Assembly (NCBI GenBank): GCA_002083395.1
Contig: LWDH01000006.1
Span: forward strand, 1-64,000
Length of the DNA stretch: 64,000 nucleotides
Direction of reading: 5' to 3'
From: Proteobacteria bacterium SG_bin4
Lineage (GTDB): Bacteria > Pseudomonadota > Gammaproteobacteria > Burkholderiales > Nitrosomonadaceae
Shown here in pieces: positions 25,586 to 34,905 of this stretch. Position 1 is the stretch's first letter, and every line of letters begins with the position of its first letter. Under the pieces are notes generated by a model. It had not been told where the DNA came from, did not search any database, and was given only the letters and a program-made list of their open reading frames with translations. The translations under genes and the position numbers were made by a program.

Positions 25586-27004
25586 TTATTTCGAAACACG
25601 GTATAGCGTGGCCGAAGCTTCGCCCGGCTTGTCGAGTTTCGCAGTGCTGCCATCCGAGCTGATCGAGAAACCGATATTACCATCCACGTCAGAGAAACCG
25701 GCACAACCGTTGGTGTTATAGGTGAAACTCGAGAGTTTCAAACTATTGCCGCCTTTGTTAAAGGTGTAGGATGAAAACTCAACTCCCGGTTTGCTGCATT
25801 TTGCCTGATCTTCCCGCTGTGTTTCACCGGTAGGATCAATCATCAGGAATTTACCATTCGGGAAAAATACCAAGGTAGGAGTGTTGATTGCTTCACTATC
25901 GTAAGCCCATGCACCGACAATACCATCGTTTTCATTATCGATTTTTGCATAACGGGTCTCTTTGATCTCTTTTTCGGCGACTTCATTTTCATCGCTTAAT
26001 TGGATCGGTTTAGCGATATGAAACAGCTCACCGAATACACTGCTTTGTTCACGCGCTCTTTGCACCGTCACGATATCGGAATGAATCAATTCAAAGCCAT
26101 CGGTACGCAAGCGCCGGGTCGGACCCGGATTTGAAAGTCCGGCTTTGATATTGGTATCCACAGACGGTGTTCCGACCAACTTAAATCCACGGTTATCAAA
26201 ATCAACCGCTTTCGCGACCCCATATTCAACACCGGCCTGAAAAACTGTTTTGCCGCCGCAAACCCGGTTTTCGTCGCAAGAATCATCCGGTCTGGCTTCA
26301 CCGTTCAAATATTCGCCAGAGTTGTCAGAAGCTACTCTCAATACACTGGCGGTTTGATTGCTGTAACTAACCCAGATTTGAGCGCTGAGCAGCGCAACAC
26401 CTTGGGACATGAAGTGATTCCGGGCTTCTTCAACGGTTTTGACATCACCAGTGATGCCTCCTGCTTCCATGATATCTTTTAATTTGGCAGTTTCAGCAAA
26501 ACTATCCGGACTGGTTTCGAGATTAATAGAATTTTTCACAGCGGCAGCTGTTTCGGAGGAAATGGAAATACCATTCGAAAGATCACTATCAGAATCCAGT
26601 GATTGCAGCAGGATCAATAGGTTGTGCAATTTGTTGCTGCTATCGCCAGCAAGCTCAATCGGTGTTACGATTTGAGAACCCGGAATGTTCGCGAGTGTCA
26701 AACTGCCGAGTTTGAATTCAATTTTATCGCCATGATTGAAGTTAAAAAGACCCTTTTCGTCGGTGATGCCCGATTTTCCGGAAGAAGCATTAAAATTGAC
26801 ACCGGCTACGGGGGAATCAACCAGGATACCGGTTGCCGGACCTGTGGGCATTATCCGTTTTGCGGTTACTGCTGAATTTTGTGACGATGACGATGTTTCG
26901 ACTGATTTTTCGCCACCGCTATCGCAAGCCGTCAGGCCAACAATGAATGCTGTGGAAAATAAAGCTAATCCTGATTTTTTTCTTAATCGGTTTATAGATT
27001 TCAT
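25586..27004 (-). CDS. Predicted lipoprotein, unknown function
   Basis: 472-residue protein with a lipobox in FIVGLTAC (Cys near residue 27), followed by Asp at +2, which in E. coli would favour inner-membrane retention. A Ser-rich linker follows, then VDSPVAGVNFNASSGKSGITDEKGLF, a carboxypeptidase-regulatory-like beta sandwich, a helical stretch (LHNLLILLQSLDSDSDLS) and a C-terminal beta-rich part (IVGAWAYDSEA, LVFFPNGKFLMID) resembling lipocalin or META-like strands. The N-terminal pattern occurs in many proteobacterial surface lipoproteins. Role unknown. It is transcribed divergently from the Rieske gene. Confidence 0.8.
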   Translation of the reverse strand: MKSINRLRKKSGLALFSTAFIVGLTACDSGGEKSVETSSSSQNSAVTAKRIMPTGPATGILVDSPVAGVNFNASSGKSGITDEKGLFNFNHGDKIEFKLGSLTLANIPGSQIVTPIELAGDSSNKLHNLLILLQSLDSDSDLSNGISISSETAAAVKNSINLETSPDSFAETAKLKDIMEAGGITGDVKTVEEARNHFMSQGVALLSAQIWVSYSNQTASVLRVASDNSGEYLNGEARPDDSCDENRVCGGKTVFQAGVEYGVAKAVDFDNRGFKLVGTPSVDTNIKAGLSNPGPTRRLRTDGFELIHSDIVTVQRAREQSSVFGELFHIAKPIQLSDENEVAEKEIKETRYAKIDNENDGIVGAWAYDSEAINTPTLVFFPNGKFLMIDPTGETQREDQAKCSKPGVEFSSYTFNKGGNSLKLSSFTYNTNGCAGFSDVDGNIGFSISSDGSTAKLDKPGEASATLYRVSK

Positions 27005-27213
27005 TAAGCGGCTCTCTTTTATTGATATTCAATTTCTTGAAATTGATAAATTGGTATAGTGTATTCTTGGAAATTTATATTCTACTATCAAGACTGCTAT
27101 TATAGCCAAGCATTACGATTTTCGTTCTGTTCTTATAAAAATAGGTTTTAAATTTTTGTCTTTTCGTGTATTTTCGCCGCTAAATTTTATTGGAGGGATA
27201 TAAGGTATTTTTT

Positions 27214-28326
27214 ATGTCTAACATGGCTGAGATCTCACAACTGACAGAAATGTCAGCCCAGCTTCCCATTGAATGGTACTTGGATCCTAAAATTCTGGAG
27301 ATTGAAAAACGTTGGCTGTTCGATCAGGGACCGGGTTACGTGGGGCATGAAGTGATGGTACCCAATGTTGGGGATTATTATGTACCGGAATGGATGAATA
27401 GCGCAAAAGTGCTGGTACATAATGAACAGGGAATAGAGTTGCTTTCCAATATTTGCCGTCACCGGCAAGCGTTATTGTTGAAGGGAAGAAGCAACACCCG
27501 GAATATTGTATGTCCAATTCACCGCTGGACTTATGCGCTTGATGGAAAATTGCTCGGAGCGCCACATTTTGATCGCAATCCTTGTTTAAATCTGGACAAA
27601 ACTCCGTTGCAAAGCTGGAATGGGTTGTTGTTTAACGGCAAACGCAATGTCGATAAAGATTTGGCGAATCTGAGTCCGCTTGTGCTCAGGGATTTTGATT
27701 TTTCCGGTTATGTATTGGATCGCGTCAAGGTCGATCAATATCCATGTAACTGGAAAACGTTCATCGAAGTGTACTTGGAAGACTACCACGTGGATCCGTT
27801 TCATCCGGGATTGGGTCATTTCGTGAATACCAAGGAACTCAAATGGGAATTCGGCGATTGGTATAGTGTACAAACCATTGCGATCGATGACGCACGCTTG
27901 CAAAAACCGGGAAGTCCGGTTTATGCGGCATGGCATCAGCAGGTATTGCAGCAAACGGAAGGCGCGATGCCGCCGCATGGTGCGATATGGTTTCTGTATT
28001 ATCCCAATATTATGCTGGAATGGTATCCGCAAACGCTGGTCATCAGTACGATATTACCGACGGGTGTGGAAAGTTGCATGAATGTTGTTGAATTTTACTA
28101 TCCGGAAGACATCGTGCTGTTCGAGCGCGAATTTGTAGAGGCGGAACAAGCAGCTTACAAGGAAACAGCGCGTGAAGACGATGAAATTTGCCGGTTGATG
28201 ACTGCAGGCCGGCGTGCTTTATACCATCAGCATCTCAATGAAACAGGGCCTTACCAGATTCCGATGGAAACTGGAATGGAGCATTTTCATCAATTTTTGC
28301 GGCGTGAAATCGGGTCGCATATTTGA
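27214..28326 (+). CDS. Rieske-type ring-hydroxylating oxygenase alpha subunit
   Basis: Non-haem iron oxygenase of 370 residues. The Rieske 2Fe-2S ligands are C81 and H83 (CRHR) with C100 and H103 (CPIH). The mononuclear iron site is indicated by LEDYHVDPFHPGLGHF. The frame opens at TTG 27190; ATG 27214 with AAGG upstream is preferred. No ferredoxin or reductase gene is adjacent, so electrons must come from an unlinked partner. The substrate is not deducible; some relatives demethylate quaternary amines, others hydroxylate aromatics. Confidence 0.87.
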   Translation: MSNMAEISQLTEMSAQLPIEWYLDPKILEIEKRWLFDQGPGYVGHEVMVPNVGDYYVPEWMNSAKVLVHNEQGIELLSNICRHRQALLLKGRSNTRNIVCPIHRWTYALDGKLLGAPHFDRNPCLNLDKTPLQSWNGLLFNGKRNVDKDLANLSPLVLRDFDFSGYVLDRVKVDQYPCNWKTFIEVYLEDYHVDPFHPGLGHFVNTKELKWEFGDWYSVQTIAIDDARLQKPGSPVYAAWHQQVLQQTEGAMPPHGAIWFLYYPNIMLEWYPQTLVISTILPTGVESCMNVVEFYYPEDIVLFEREFVEAEQAAYKETAREDDEICRLMTAGRRALYHQHLNETGPYQIPMETGMEHFHQFLRREIGSHI

Positions 28327-28344
28327 TCTCGGTTAACAATAATT

Positions 28345-29226
28345 TTGCATTTAAAACAAACTCAGTATGCTTCCATGTGGATGCTGGCAGCAGCATTCAT
28401 GTTCGCCGGCATGGGAGTGCTTGTTAAATTAAGCGCTTCTTATTTTTCCAGTATCGAGCTGGTTTTTTATCGTTCGGCGTTCGGCGTTTGGATAACTTAC
28501 TGGATCATCCGGTATTATCGATTGTCGGTGCGCACGCCTCATTGGCGGATGCATTTTCGCCGCAGTATTACGGGTTTGGTCAGTTTGCTCATGTTTTTTT
28601 ATTGTTTAACGCAACTGCCGCTGGCAACTGCTATTTCGCTTAATTACACCTGGCCCCTTTTTGCGGCATTCTTATCGACGTTTGTTCTGAAAGAACATTT
28701 TCATTGGTCGCTGGTTTGGGCAGTATTGTTGGGTTTTGTCGGTGTCATTTTGCTGATGCGGCCTAGTTTGCCCGAAGATCAATGGTTTGCCGGTTTAATG
28801 GGTGTTGCTTCCGGTTTTTTTGGCGCATTGGCTTATATGCACGTAAAACAGCTGGGGCGCCTGGGAGAATCCGAATGGCATGTGGTGTTTTACTTTACCT
28901 TGATCAGTACCTTGATTACCGGCGTATGGTTGTTGTTCACCAATTTCAGTCCGATTTCTTGGGATGGGTTTTTGTTGCTACTTGGTACCGGTGTCACTGC
29001 GACACTGGCGCAGTTAGCCATGACACGCGCGTATCATCGAGGTGCTACGCTGGTGGTATCTTCGCTCGGTTACAGCACCGTGTTGTTTGCGTGTGTTTGG
29101 GGAATTTTATTATGGAATGAAATCCTGCCACCCATTGCATGGCTTGGAATGGGGTTGATCATTCTAGGCGGATTGCTAAGCGGGATCTTAGGATTCAAAC
29201 AACTGCCGGTTGTTGCGCAGAAGTAA
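28345..29226 (+). CDS. EamA/DMT-family transporter
   Basis: Inner-membrane protein with about ten TM helices in two EamA repeats (MLAAAFMFAGMGVLVKL for repeat one; WFAGLMGVASGFFGALAYMHVKQLG for repeat two). The glycine-rich ends and FVLKEHFHWSLVWAVLLGFVGVILL and LWNEILPPIAWLGMGLIILGGL are typical of drug/metabolite exporters such as RhaT/YdcZ relatives. The substrate is unknown. The start is uncertain: TTG 28345 gives the full frame, ATG 28375 starts right at TM1, and neither has a clear ribosome site. It lies 18 nt after the Rieske gene, possibly cotranscribed. Confidence 0.85.
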   Translation: MHLKQTQYASMWMLAAAFMFAGMGVLVKLSASYFSSIELVFYRSAFGVWITYWIIRYYRLSVRTPHWRMHFRRSITGLVSLLMFFYCLTQLPLATAISLNYTWPLFAAFLSTFVLKEHFHWSLVWAVLLGFVGVILLMRPSLPEDQWFAGLMGVASGFFGALAYMHVKQLGRLGESEWHVVFYFTLISTLITGVWLLFTNFSPISWDGFLLLLGTGVTATLAQLAMTRAYHRGATLVVSSLGYSTVLFACVWGILLWNEILPPIAWLGMGLIILGGLLSGILGFKQLPVVAQK

Positions 29227-29310
29227 CTTTGATACCGCCTCTGCATTGCGAAATTTGCACCAAACTGCCGAATTGCCTATGATGAAGCTGTTATCACGAA
29301 AGGGGGAGCC

Positions 29311-29661
29311 ATGATTACGATTCAGAAGAAGGACAATCTCGTTATTGTTGCGATTATCGGTGAATTTACGCTGACTGACTATCACGAATTCGAACAACAA
29401 GTATTATATAAATCGCACTTTGACGGCAAAGCGAACCTATTATTTGACTGGCGCGACATGCTCAGTTATACAGTCGATGTTGCTTGGGAAGAGGTTAAAT
29501 TCATGCGCGATCACGGCAGTGAATTTAATCGGGTTGCGGTCGTGACGGATGATGAGTGGCAAACTTGGGGGGCTTGGGTGTTTAATTTGTTTGTCAATGC
29601 CAATGTGGCAGCATTTCATGACTATGATGAAGCTGAGGCGTGGGTTGCTTCTAGCGAATAG
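29311..29661 (+). CDS. SpoIIAA-like STAS/SEC14-type protein
   Basis: Small cytoplasmic protein of 116 residues with the SpoIIAA-like (PF11964-type) pattern: a beta strand with NLVIVAIIGEFTLTDYHEFEQQV, the central LLFDWRDM and an C-terminal VFNLFVNANVAAFHDYDEAEAWV, where the aromatic-AEAW end is characteristic. The family is thought to bind small hydrophobic ligands or act as an anti-sigma-like module, but no function is established. GGGGAGCC precedes the ATG. It stands alone between two membrane-protein genes. Confidence 0.8.
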   Translation: MITIQKKDNLVIVAIIGEFTLTDYHEFEQQVLYKSHFDGKANLLFDWRDMLSYTVDVAWEEVKFMRDHGSEFNRVAVVTDDEWQTWGAWVFNLFVNANVAAFHDYDEAEAWVASSE

Positions 29662-29777
29662 CGCTAGCGAGCATTGCAATGCACGATAGTCACACAAAAA
29701 TGCATCATAGCTTTTGATTGAGCGGATCATTCGTTTTGGGATAATCCTTAAGTTGAGAAAAACAGCAAGTAAATCTT

Positions 29778-30269
29778 ATGGATGAATTGGTTATTGCCAG
29801 AGCAGTGCATGTGCTGAGTGTCGTTTTTTGGATAGGTGGTGTCGCAATGGTGACAACGGTGCTATTGCCGACACTCGCGGGTATGCAATCCGTTGCTGAG
29901 GCGGTGAAATTTTTTTTCAGATTCCGTCAGCGGTTTGCAGCGCAAGCGCGAATCTCCACGCTGCTTGTCGGAATTAGCGGTTTCTACATGATTTATGCTC
30001 TGGATATCTGGCAAAGGTTTACGCAATGGCAGTACTGGTGGATGCATGCGATGGTGCTGGTTTGGCTGTTTTTCAGTGTGATGTTGTTTGTTATGGAACC
30101 GCGCAGCCGCCGTCAGGCAACTGCTTCATCACAGTTTCCGGAGCGGACAGAGGTGACTTCTGACGTATTTGTAAGAATTCAGCGTAAGCATCTGTTTTTG
30201 CTGACTGTAAGCTTGTTGACCATTGCCGGCGCTGTGGCGGGCAGTCATGGCTGGTTGATCGGATTCTGA
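29778..30269 (+). CDS. Four-TM membrane protein, CopD-like
   Basis: 163-residue inner-membrane protein with four predicted helices (starting near residues 5, 55, 85 and 135). A conserved-looking His in the first helix (ARAVHVLSVVFWIGGV) and another in the third (WWMHAMVLVWLFF) resemble the CopD/haem-binding membrane proteins, so haem or copper binding is possible but not shown. It is followed 2 nt later by a SirB2-like gene, so the two small membrane proteins are probably made together. Confidence 0.7.
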   Translation: MDELVIARAVHVLSVVFWIGGVAMVTTVLLPTLAGMQSVAEAVKFFFRFRQRFAAQARISTLLVGISGFYMIYALDIWQRFTQWQYWWMHAMVLVWLFFSVMLFVMEPRSRRQATASSQFPERTEVTSDVFVRIQRKHLFLLTVSLLTIAGAVAGSHGWLIGF

Positions 30270-30271
30270 TC

Positions 30272-30655
30272 ATGGATTACGCACTCCTGAAAATGATTCA
30301 TGTCAGTAGCGTAATTTTAAGTTACTCACTGTTTTTCCTGCGCGGTATTTGGTTGATCCGGGATTCAGAAAATCTTCGTCAGCGTTGGGTGAAAATCCTG
30401 CCGCATATCATTGATACCGTGTTATTAGCCAGTGCGATCTTGCTGGCAGTAACTATTCAGCAAAATCCGCTCGAACATGGCTGGCTGACTGCCAAAGTTG
30501 CGGGATTGTTGTTGTATATCGGGTTGGGAATGATCGCCATGCGCTTTGGAAAAACCCGGAGAATCAGAATTCTCGCCTGGGTAAGCGCGCAATGTGTATT
30601 TGCCTACATCGTATTGGTTGCATTGACCAAAAGCCCGGCATTAGGAATCGGTTAG
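30272..30655 (+). CDS. SirB2 family membrane protein
   Basis: 127-residue protein with four TM helices matching SirB2: it starts with LLKMIHVSSVILSYSLFFLRGIW, followed by LPHIIDTVLLASAILLAVTI and WLTAKVAGLLLYIGLGMIAMR. SirB2 was named from Salmonella invasion-gene regulation, but homologues are widespread and their general function is unknown. The His in the first helix is conserved and resembles that of the preceding gene. It starts 2 nt after that gene's stop. Confidence 0.85.
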   Translation: MDYALLKMIHVSSVILSYSLFFLRGIWLIRDSENLRQRWVKILPHIIDTVLLASAILLAVTIQQNPLEHGWLTAKVAGLLLYIGLGMIAMRFGKTRRIRILAWVSAQCVFAYIVLVALTKSPALGIG

Positions 30656-30662
30656 CGACAAC

Positions 30663-31187
30663 TTGAAAGTTAGTCTCGATCTAGCCACCCTTCGGGTGGA
30701 AAAAGCCGCATTTCATCATGCACAAGCAATCAGTGATTTAATCAATTTGACGTATCGCGGCACCGATGGCTGGACTACAGAAGCGGCGATTATCCAAGGC
30801 GATCGTACCAATCGACAGGAAATCGAAGCAGCGCTTCGTAATCCGGATGCCTGTTTTCTCATCGTGCAATTTTCCCAGCGATTGGCTTCCTGTATTTACG
30901 TCGCACAGGAAAAGGAGCATGCTTTTATCGGTTTTTTTGCAGTACATCCGAGTCTTCAACAACAAGGGCTCGGAAAATTCATGCTTGCACAGGCAGAAGC
31001 ATTCGCTTGCCGTTCCCGTGGAGTGCAGAAGTTAGTGATGTTTGTCATATCACAGCGTCCTGAGCTGATTGCGTTTTATCACCGCCGCGGTTATCGCAGC
31101 ACTGGCCGGGTCGAAGCTTATCCGTCGTATCTCGGTATCCCCAAAATTACAGATTTAACCATTGAATTTCTTGAGAAAATTGTTTAA
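30663..31187 (+). CDS. GNAT-family N-acetyltransferase
   Basis: Cytoplasmic acetyltransferase of 174 residues. The acetyl-CoA loop is seen in FAVHPSLQQQGLGKFMLAQAE (Q/RxxGxG/A type), preceded by a strand and followed by FYHRRGYRSTGR, the usual C-terminal end of GNAT folds. The substrate is unknown. The only reasonable start is TTG 30663, 7 nt after the SirB2 stop, so the gene is probably in the same transcript. No other start candidate preserves the N-terminal helix. Confidence 0.83.
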   Translation: MKVSLDLATLRVEKAAFHHAQAISDLINLTYRGTDGWTTEAAIIQGDRTNRQEIEAALRNPDACFLIVQFSQRLASCIYVAQEKEHAFIGFFAVHPSLQQQGLGKFMLAQAEAFACRSRGVQKLVMFVISQRPELIAFYHRRGYRSTGRVEAYPSYLGIPKITDLTIEFLEKIV

Positions 31188-31323
31188 CTAATCAAGATTG
31201 TCAATTGATCTGTATAAGTATTTACACGTATATCATTCTTCCAATTTTTAGTTAGAATCCTGTTGAGTAATTTTTCAATTGCTCGAAATGTTTAAGGGAT
31301 GATCAATTTTTGATGAGGACGCC

Positions 31324-31545
31324 ATGCTTTTGAAAATCATTTTAGCCGCAATTTTAAGTCTCAGCGTGTCCTGTTTCGCCGAAACAGGTAGTAATAAAAC
31401 GAAATTACCCACCGATGAAAAATCTACAGTAGCGACTCCTTCGCCAGGAACATCAACTCCCAAGGCAAGTTCTAGATCTTTACCGGCAGTAGGTTCGGAT
31501 AAAAAACCCTCAATGGTCGATTATTGTAAGAAACATACCTGTTGA
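31324..31545 (+). CDS. Small secreted protein, Ser/Thr/Pro-rich
   Basis: 73-residue protein with a signal peptide (MLLKIILAAILSLSVSCFA). The mature part is a low-complexity Ser/Thr/Pro/Lys stretch ending in a distinctive short motif VDYCKKHTC, whose two Cys could form a small loop or bind metal. I do not recognise a named family. It sits 35 nt before the carbonic anhydrase gene in the same direction, both products being exported, so the two may be cotranscribed. Confidence 0.7.
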   Translation: MLLKIILAAILSLSVSCFAETGSNKTKLPTDEKSTVATPSPGTSTPKASSRSLPAVGSDKKPSMVDYCKKHTC

Positions 31546-31580
31546 TTTACGAATTATCTAACTAGGATAGGAGCTAATCG

Positions 31581-32378
31581 ATGATAAATAAAACATACGG
31601 CCGTCTGATCGCGATGATGGTTACTTGTTATGTAACGGTAGTTGTTGCTGCACCTCATTGGGATCACGAAGAACAAGAAAAATGGGGAGCGATTGAAGAT
31701 CCATCTCAAACCGTTATTCCTCTAAATTATCCTTATGCGGAATGCAGTATCGGCGCGCATCAATCCCCCGTTGATTTTGCTGAAGCGAGAATTGATAACA
31801 CAAGGAAGTTAAATGATCTTGAGGTTTGGTATGATGTCGATAAACCGGTTTTTTATAATACCGGACATGCGATTCAAGTAAATACTTCGCCTGACTATAA
31901 GGGCGAATTGAAAATCGGTGAAGAATCTTTTCCTTTGATTCAGCTTCATTTCCATGAGCCCAGTGAACATGCGGTGGGAGGAGTAAAGTTTCCAGCCGAG
32001 TTGCATTTTGTACATGTCGGTCAGGATGGCAGACTGGTTGTTCTGGGGGTCGCGATAAACGTTGGTGAAGAAAATCCAACCATGCAAACGATCTTGAGCA
32101 ATATGCCGGCGACTGGGGGGGAGCAGAATCCCAATACTGGCGGCATTCAGATAGATCCGGCATCGCTGCTGCCCTCGATACATCACCAGTCATTTGATTA
32201 CTTGTCGTTAGCGGGTTCTTTGACAACACCGCCTTGTAGCGAAGGGGTGCAGTGGTATCTTATGATGGATCCAATATCAATTTCTGCGGCACAACTGGAA
32301 CAGTTAAAAGGATTCTATACCGGCAATGCAAGAGAGCCTCAGAATCTGAATGGTCGAGTTGTTTCTTCAACGAAGTGA
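31581..32378 (+). CDS. cah: Periplasmic alpha-class carbonic anhydrase
   Basis: Zinc enzyme that interconverts CO2 and bicarbonate in the periplasm. It has a signal peptide ending near residue 24 and the alpha-class fold: zinc ligands H123, H125 (QLHFH) and H142 (ELHFVH), the Glu gate in EPSEH, and SLTTPPCSEGVQW with the substrate-binding Thr and one half of the usual disulfide (the other is probably C55). Complete at 265 residues. In an autotrophic ammonia oxidiser it would supply inorganic carbon or buffer acid production, which is inference. Confidence 0.93.
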   Translation: MINKTYGRLIAMMVTCYVTVVVAAPHWDHEEQEKWGAIEDPSQTVIPLNYPYAECSIGAHQSPVDFAEARIDNTRKLNDLEVWYDVDKPVFYNTGHAIQVNTSPDYKGELKIGEESFPLIQLHFHEPSEHAVGGVKFPAELHFVHVGQDGRLVVLGVAINVGEENPTMQTILSNMPATGGEQNPNTGGIQIDPASLLPSIHHQSFDYLSLAGSLTTPPCSEGVQWYLMMDPISISAAQLEQLKGFYTGNAREPQNLNGRVVSSTK

Positions 32379-32502
32379 TTTTTAAACGATCCGGTATAAC
32401 CCACGCTTAGCTGATAATGGCGTAAGCGTGACCGGCGCATGTTTTGATAGTGAAATCCCGATAACCTTTTCTATCTTGCCGATGCAATTAATTAAAGCGG
32501 AA

Positions 32503-34905
32503 TTACGTGAATGGGTCAGATCGATCTCGATCATCTGATATTGGTGTGTTGGTGTTAAACGCACTTGGTTCCGCAACCCAATAACCCTGCGCGTAATCAA
32601 CACCGATATTTTCCAAGGCCTGCAGTGTTTGACCGTTTTCGACCCAAACAGCGATAGTCTTGAGACGCATCACATGACCGATGTGATGGATCGATTCCAC
32701 CATGGCTTGGTTAACCGGATCTGTCGTGATGTTCTTGATTAATCGCCCGTCAATTTTCAGGTAGTCTAATGGAATATTCTTTAAGAGATTGAACGATGAG
32801 AGGTTGCCGCTAAAATCGTCGATGGAAAAACGGCATCCTAAATCCTTCAAAACGGTGACGAACCTTACCACATGATTGATATCGGTTAATGCAGTCTGTT
32901 CGCTAATTTCAAAACAGATGCACGCTGGATTGATTTGGCTGGTTTTGATAGTGCGGACGGTGAAATCCAGAAACTCCGTATCTTCAAGCGCACGCGCTGA
33001 GATATTGATGGTATAAATGGTGTTGGATTGAGCGGCAGTATGCGCCTTAATCAATTGCAGTGATTGCTTTACAACCCAGCGATCAATCAGCAGCATTTGG
33101 TCGTGACGGTCAGCAGCTGGAAGGAATGCACCGGGTACCAGGAATTGGCCATGTTCGTCTTTTAACCGCAGCAATATTTCGCCATGTTGTTCCTGATCCT
33201 CATTCGTGGTTATTAACCGGATCGGTTGATAAAAAAGGCAGAAGCGCTGCTCCGCGAGCGCTTGCTGAATACGTGGAACCCATTGTGATTCATTGGATTC
33301 CTGCTGTGGCTTGTTTGCTTGATACACATGCACACGGTTGCGTCCTTGCTCTTTGGCTGCATAACAAGCGCTATCCGCAGCATTTAATGCTTGCGTCAAT
33401 CCCTGATTAGTCGCTGTGATGGGGAATAGCCCAATGCTGACACCGATGGTGAATGTCTGTCCTTGCCACTGAAAGCGGAAATTTTGTACCAATTCCCGCA
33501 ATATGTTAGCGACTTGTAAGGCTTCGTTTTTCGGACAGTGCTCCAGAATGATGCCGAACTCATCCCCGCCCAAGCGTGCGAGGGTATCCCGCGTCCGTAA
33601 TTTTGCATGGAGTAACGCCGTGATTTGACGCAATAATTCGTCACCTGCGCTATGCCCGCAGGTATCATTGATAATTTTGAATTGATCCAGATCCAGATAC
33701 AGTAACGCGTGCGTATCATTTTTGCGGGTGGACTTTAATATCTTACTAAGCCGGGTTTCAAATTCTTTGCGGTTGAGCAAACCTGTCAGAGAGTCATGCG
33801 CTGCCTGATAAGCAAGCTTTTGAGTCAGTTTGCGCTGTTCCGTTACGTCGCGAAAGGTTAAAACCGTGCCGATAATTTGATTTTCGTTATTACGGATCGG
33901 TGCTACGGCGTAATCAATGATCCACTCTTTTTGGTCTCGGCGGATCAGCAAAGATTCGTGATGGACAGATGCATTTCCGGTTCCATTGAAATATTCGGTC
34001 AGCGGATTGGCAACCGGTTCCCGTGTGACGGGATGCACGATATTTAATACTTGTTGTAATGAAGCGTTTTGTGCGTCTTGATGACTCCAGCCGGTAAAAA
34101 TTTCGGCTATAGGATTTAAGAACGTGATTTTTCCGGCGGCATCTGTTGTTATAACCGCATCTCCGATACTTGACAAAGTGACCTGAAACAATTCCTTTTC
34201 CTGATGCAGGATATTATTGGCGGTGATAAGCGCTTCGGTGCGCTCGGTTACGCGGTGTTCCAAATCATTTTTGGTCTGTATCAGGCGCTTGAGGAGATCG
34301 AAATTATCAAAGCGAAGTTTCAATGAATCGACCATCGTTTGATACAACCGATAGGAGATGCTGCCCATCGCAGCGACGAATAGCAGAAATGTCAGTGCAA
34401 CGACCATCTGGGTTTCAGTTTCATGTGTCATGACCTGGTAAGAAAATGGCAACACAACTGGCACCGAGAAAATCAAGAATGCGCCCTTATAGTATGAGAG
34501 GGTAGCCATTGCGCCTGCAATCATTCCGGCCAGCAGATACGCTAAAAAGAATTGATGTGTTTCACTGTCGCTTACAAAAAAAATACCGCCGGCAGTTCCC
34601 CAAAGCAAACCCGATAGCCCTACACTGATGATGAACCATCGTCCCCAACGGGTTGCATCCGTTATCGGGGGTTTAACTCGGAAATACGACCGGATGAGTA
34701 GAAATCTGGCCGAAGTGAGCAGGTAAACAGCTGAGAGCCAACTGAGTAGCCATTCTTCGGCTACATGATTCCAGTAGACGTACGCTAGCGCAGTCGCAAC
34801 GATTAAGGTAACAACCAATGCTTTAGGAGCTTGCTGGTAGAGCAGTTTAACTTGTTCGGTTAACAGCGCGTGAGAAGGATTGGGTGGGGGCGGCTGGGAA
34901 TTCAC
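32503..34905 (-). CDS. Membrane GGDEF-EAL protein with PAS domain
   Basis: 800-residue c-di-GMP regulator in the inner membrane. A hydrophobic sensory region of five or six helices (residues 20-195) is followed by a coiled coil, a PAS domain (about 235-350, FQVTLSSIGDAVITTDAAGKITFLN), an intact GGDEF domain (LGGDEFGI) and an EAL domain. The EAL signature reads EILLR rather than EALLR/EVLLR; the other catalytic features (the Asn in NISAR, the Glu in FEISE, DDF in SIDDFSG, Lys in LKIDGR) are present. So both synthesis and hydrolysis are possible. Monocistronic, with its stop about 120 nt from the carbonic anhydrase. Confidence 0.92.
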   Translation of the reverse strand: MNSQPPPPNPSHALLTEQVKLLYQQAPKALVVTLIVATALAYVYWNHVAEEWLLSWLSAVYLLTSARFLLIRSYFRVKPPITDATRWGRWFIISVGLSGLLWGTAGGIFFVSDSETHQFFLAYLLAGMIAGAMATLSYYKGAFLIFSVPVVLPFSYQVMTHETETQMVVALTFLLFVAAMGSISYRLYQTMVDSLKLRFDNFDLLKRLIQTKNDLEHRVTERTEALITANNILHQEKELFQVTLSSIGDAVITTDAAGKITFLNPIAEIFTGWSHQDAQNASLQQVLNIVHPVTREPVANPLTEYFNGTGNASVHHESLLIRRDQKEWIIDYAVAPIRNNENQIIGTVLTFRDVTEQRKLTQKLAYQAAHDSLTGLLNRKEFETRLSKILKSTRKNDTHALLYLDLDQFKIINDTCGHSAGDELLRQITALLHAKLRTRDTLARLGGDEFGIILEHCPKNEALQVANILRELVQNFRFQWQGQTFTIGVSIGLFPITATNQGLTQALNAADSACYAAKEQGRNRVHVYQANKPQQESNESQWVPRIQQALAEQRFCLFYQPIRLITTNEDQEQHGEILLRLKDEHGQFLVPGAFLPAADRHDQMLLIDRWVVKQSLQLIKAHTAAQSNTIYTINISARALEDTEFLDFTVRTIKTSQINPACICFEISEQTALTDINHVVRFVTVLKDLGCRFSIDDFSGNLSSFNLLKNIPLDYLKIDGRLIKNITTDPVNQAMVESIHHIGHVMRLKTIAVWVENGQTLQALENIGVDYAQGYWVAEPSAFNTNTPISDDRDRSDPFT

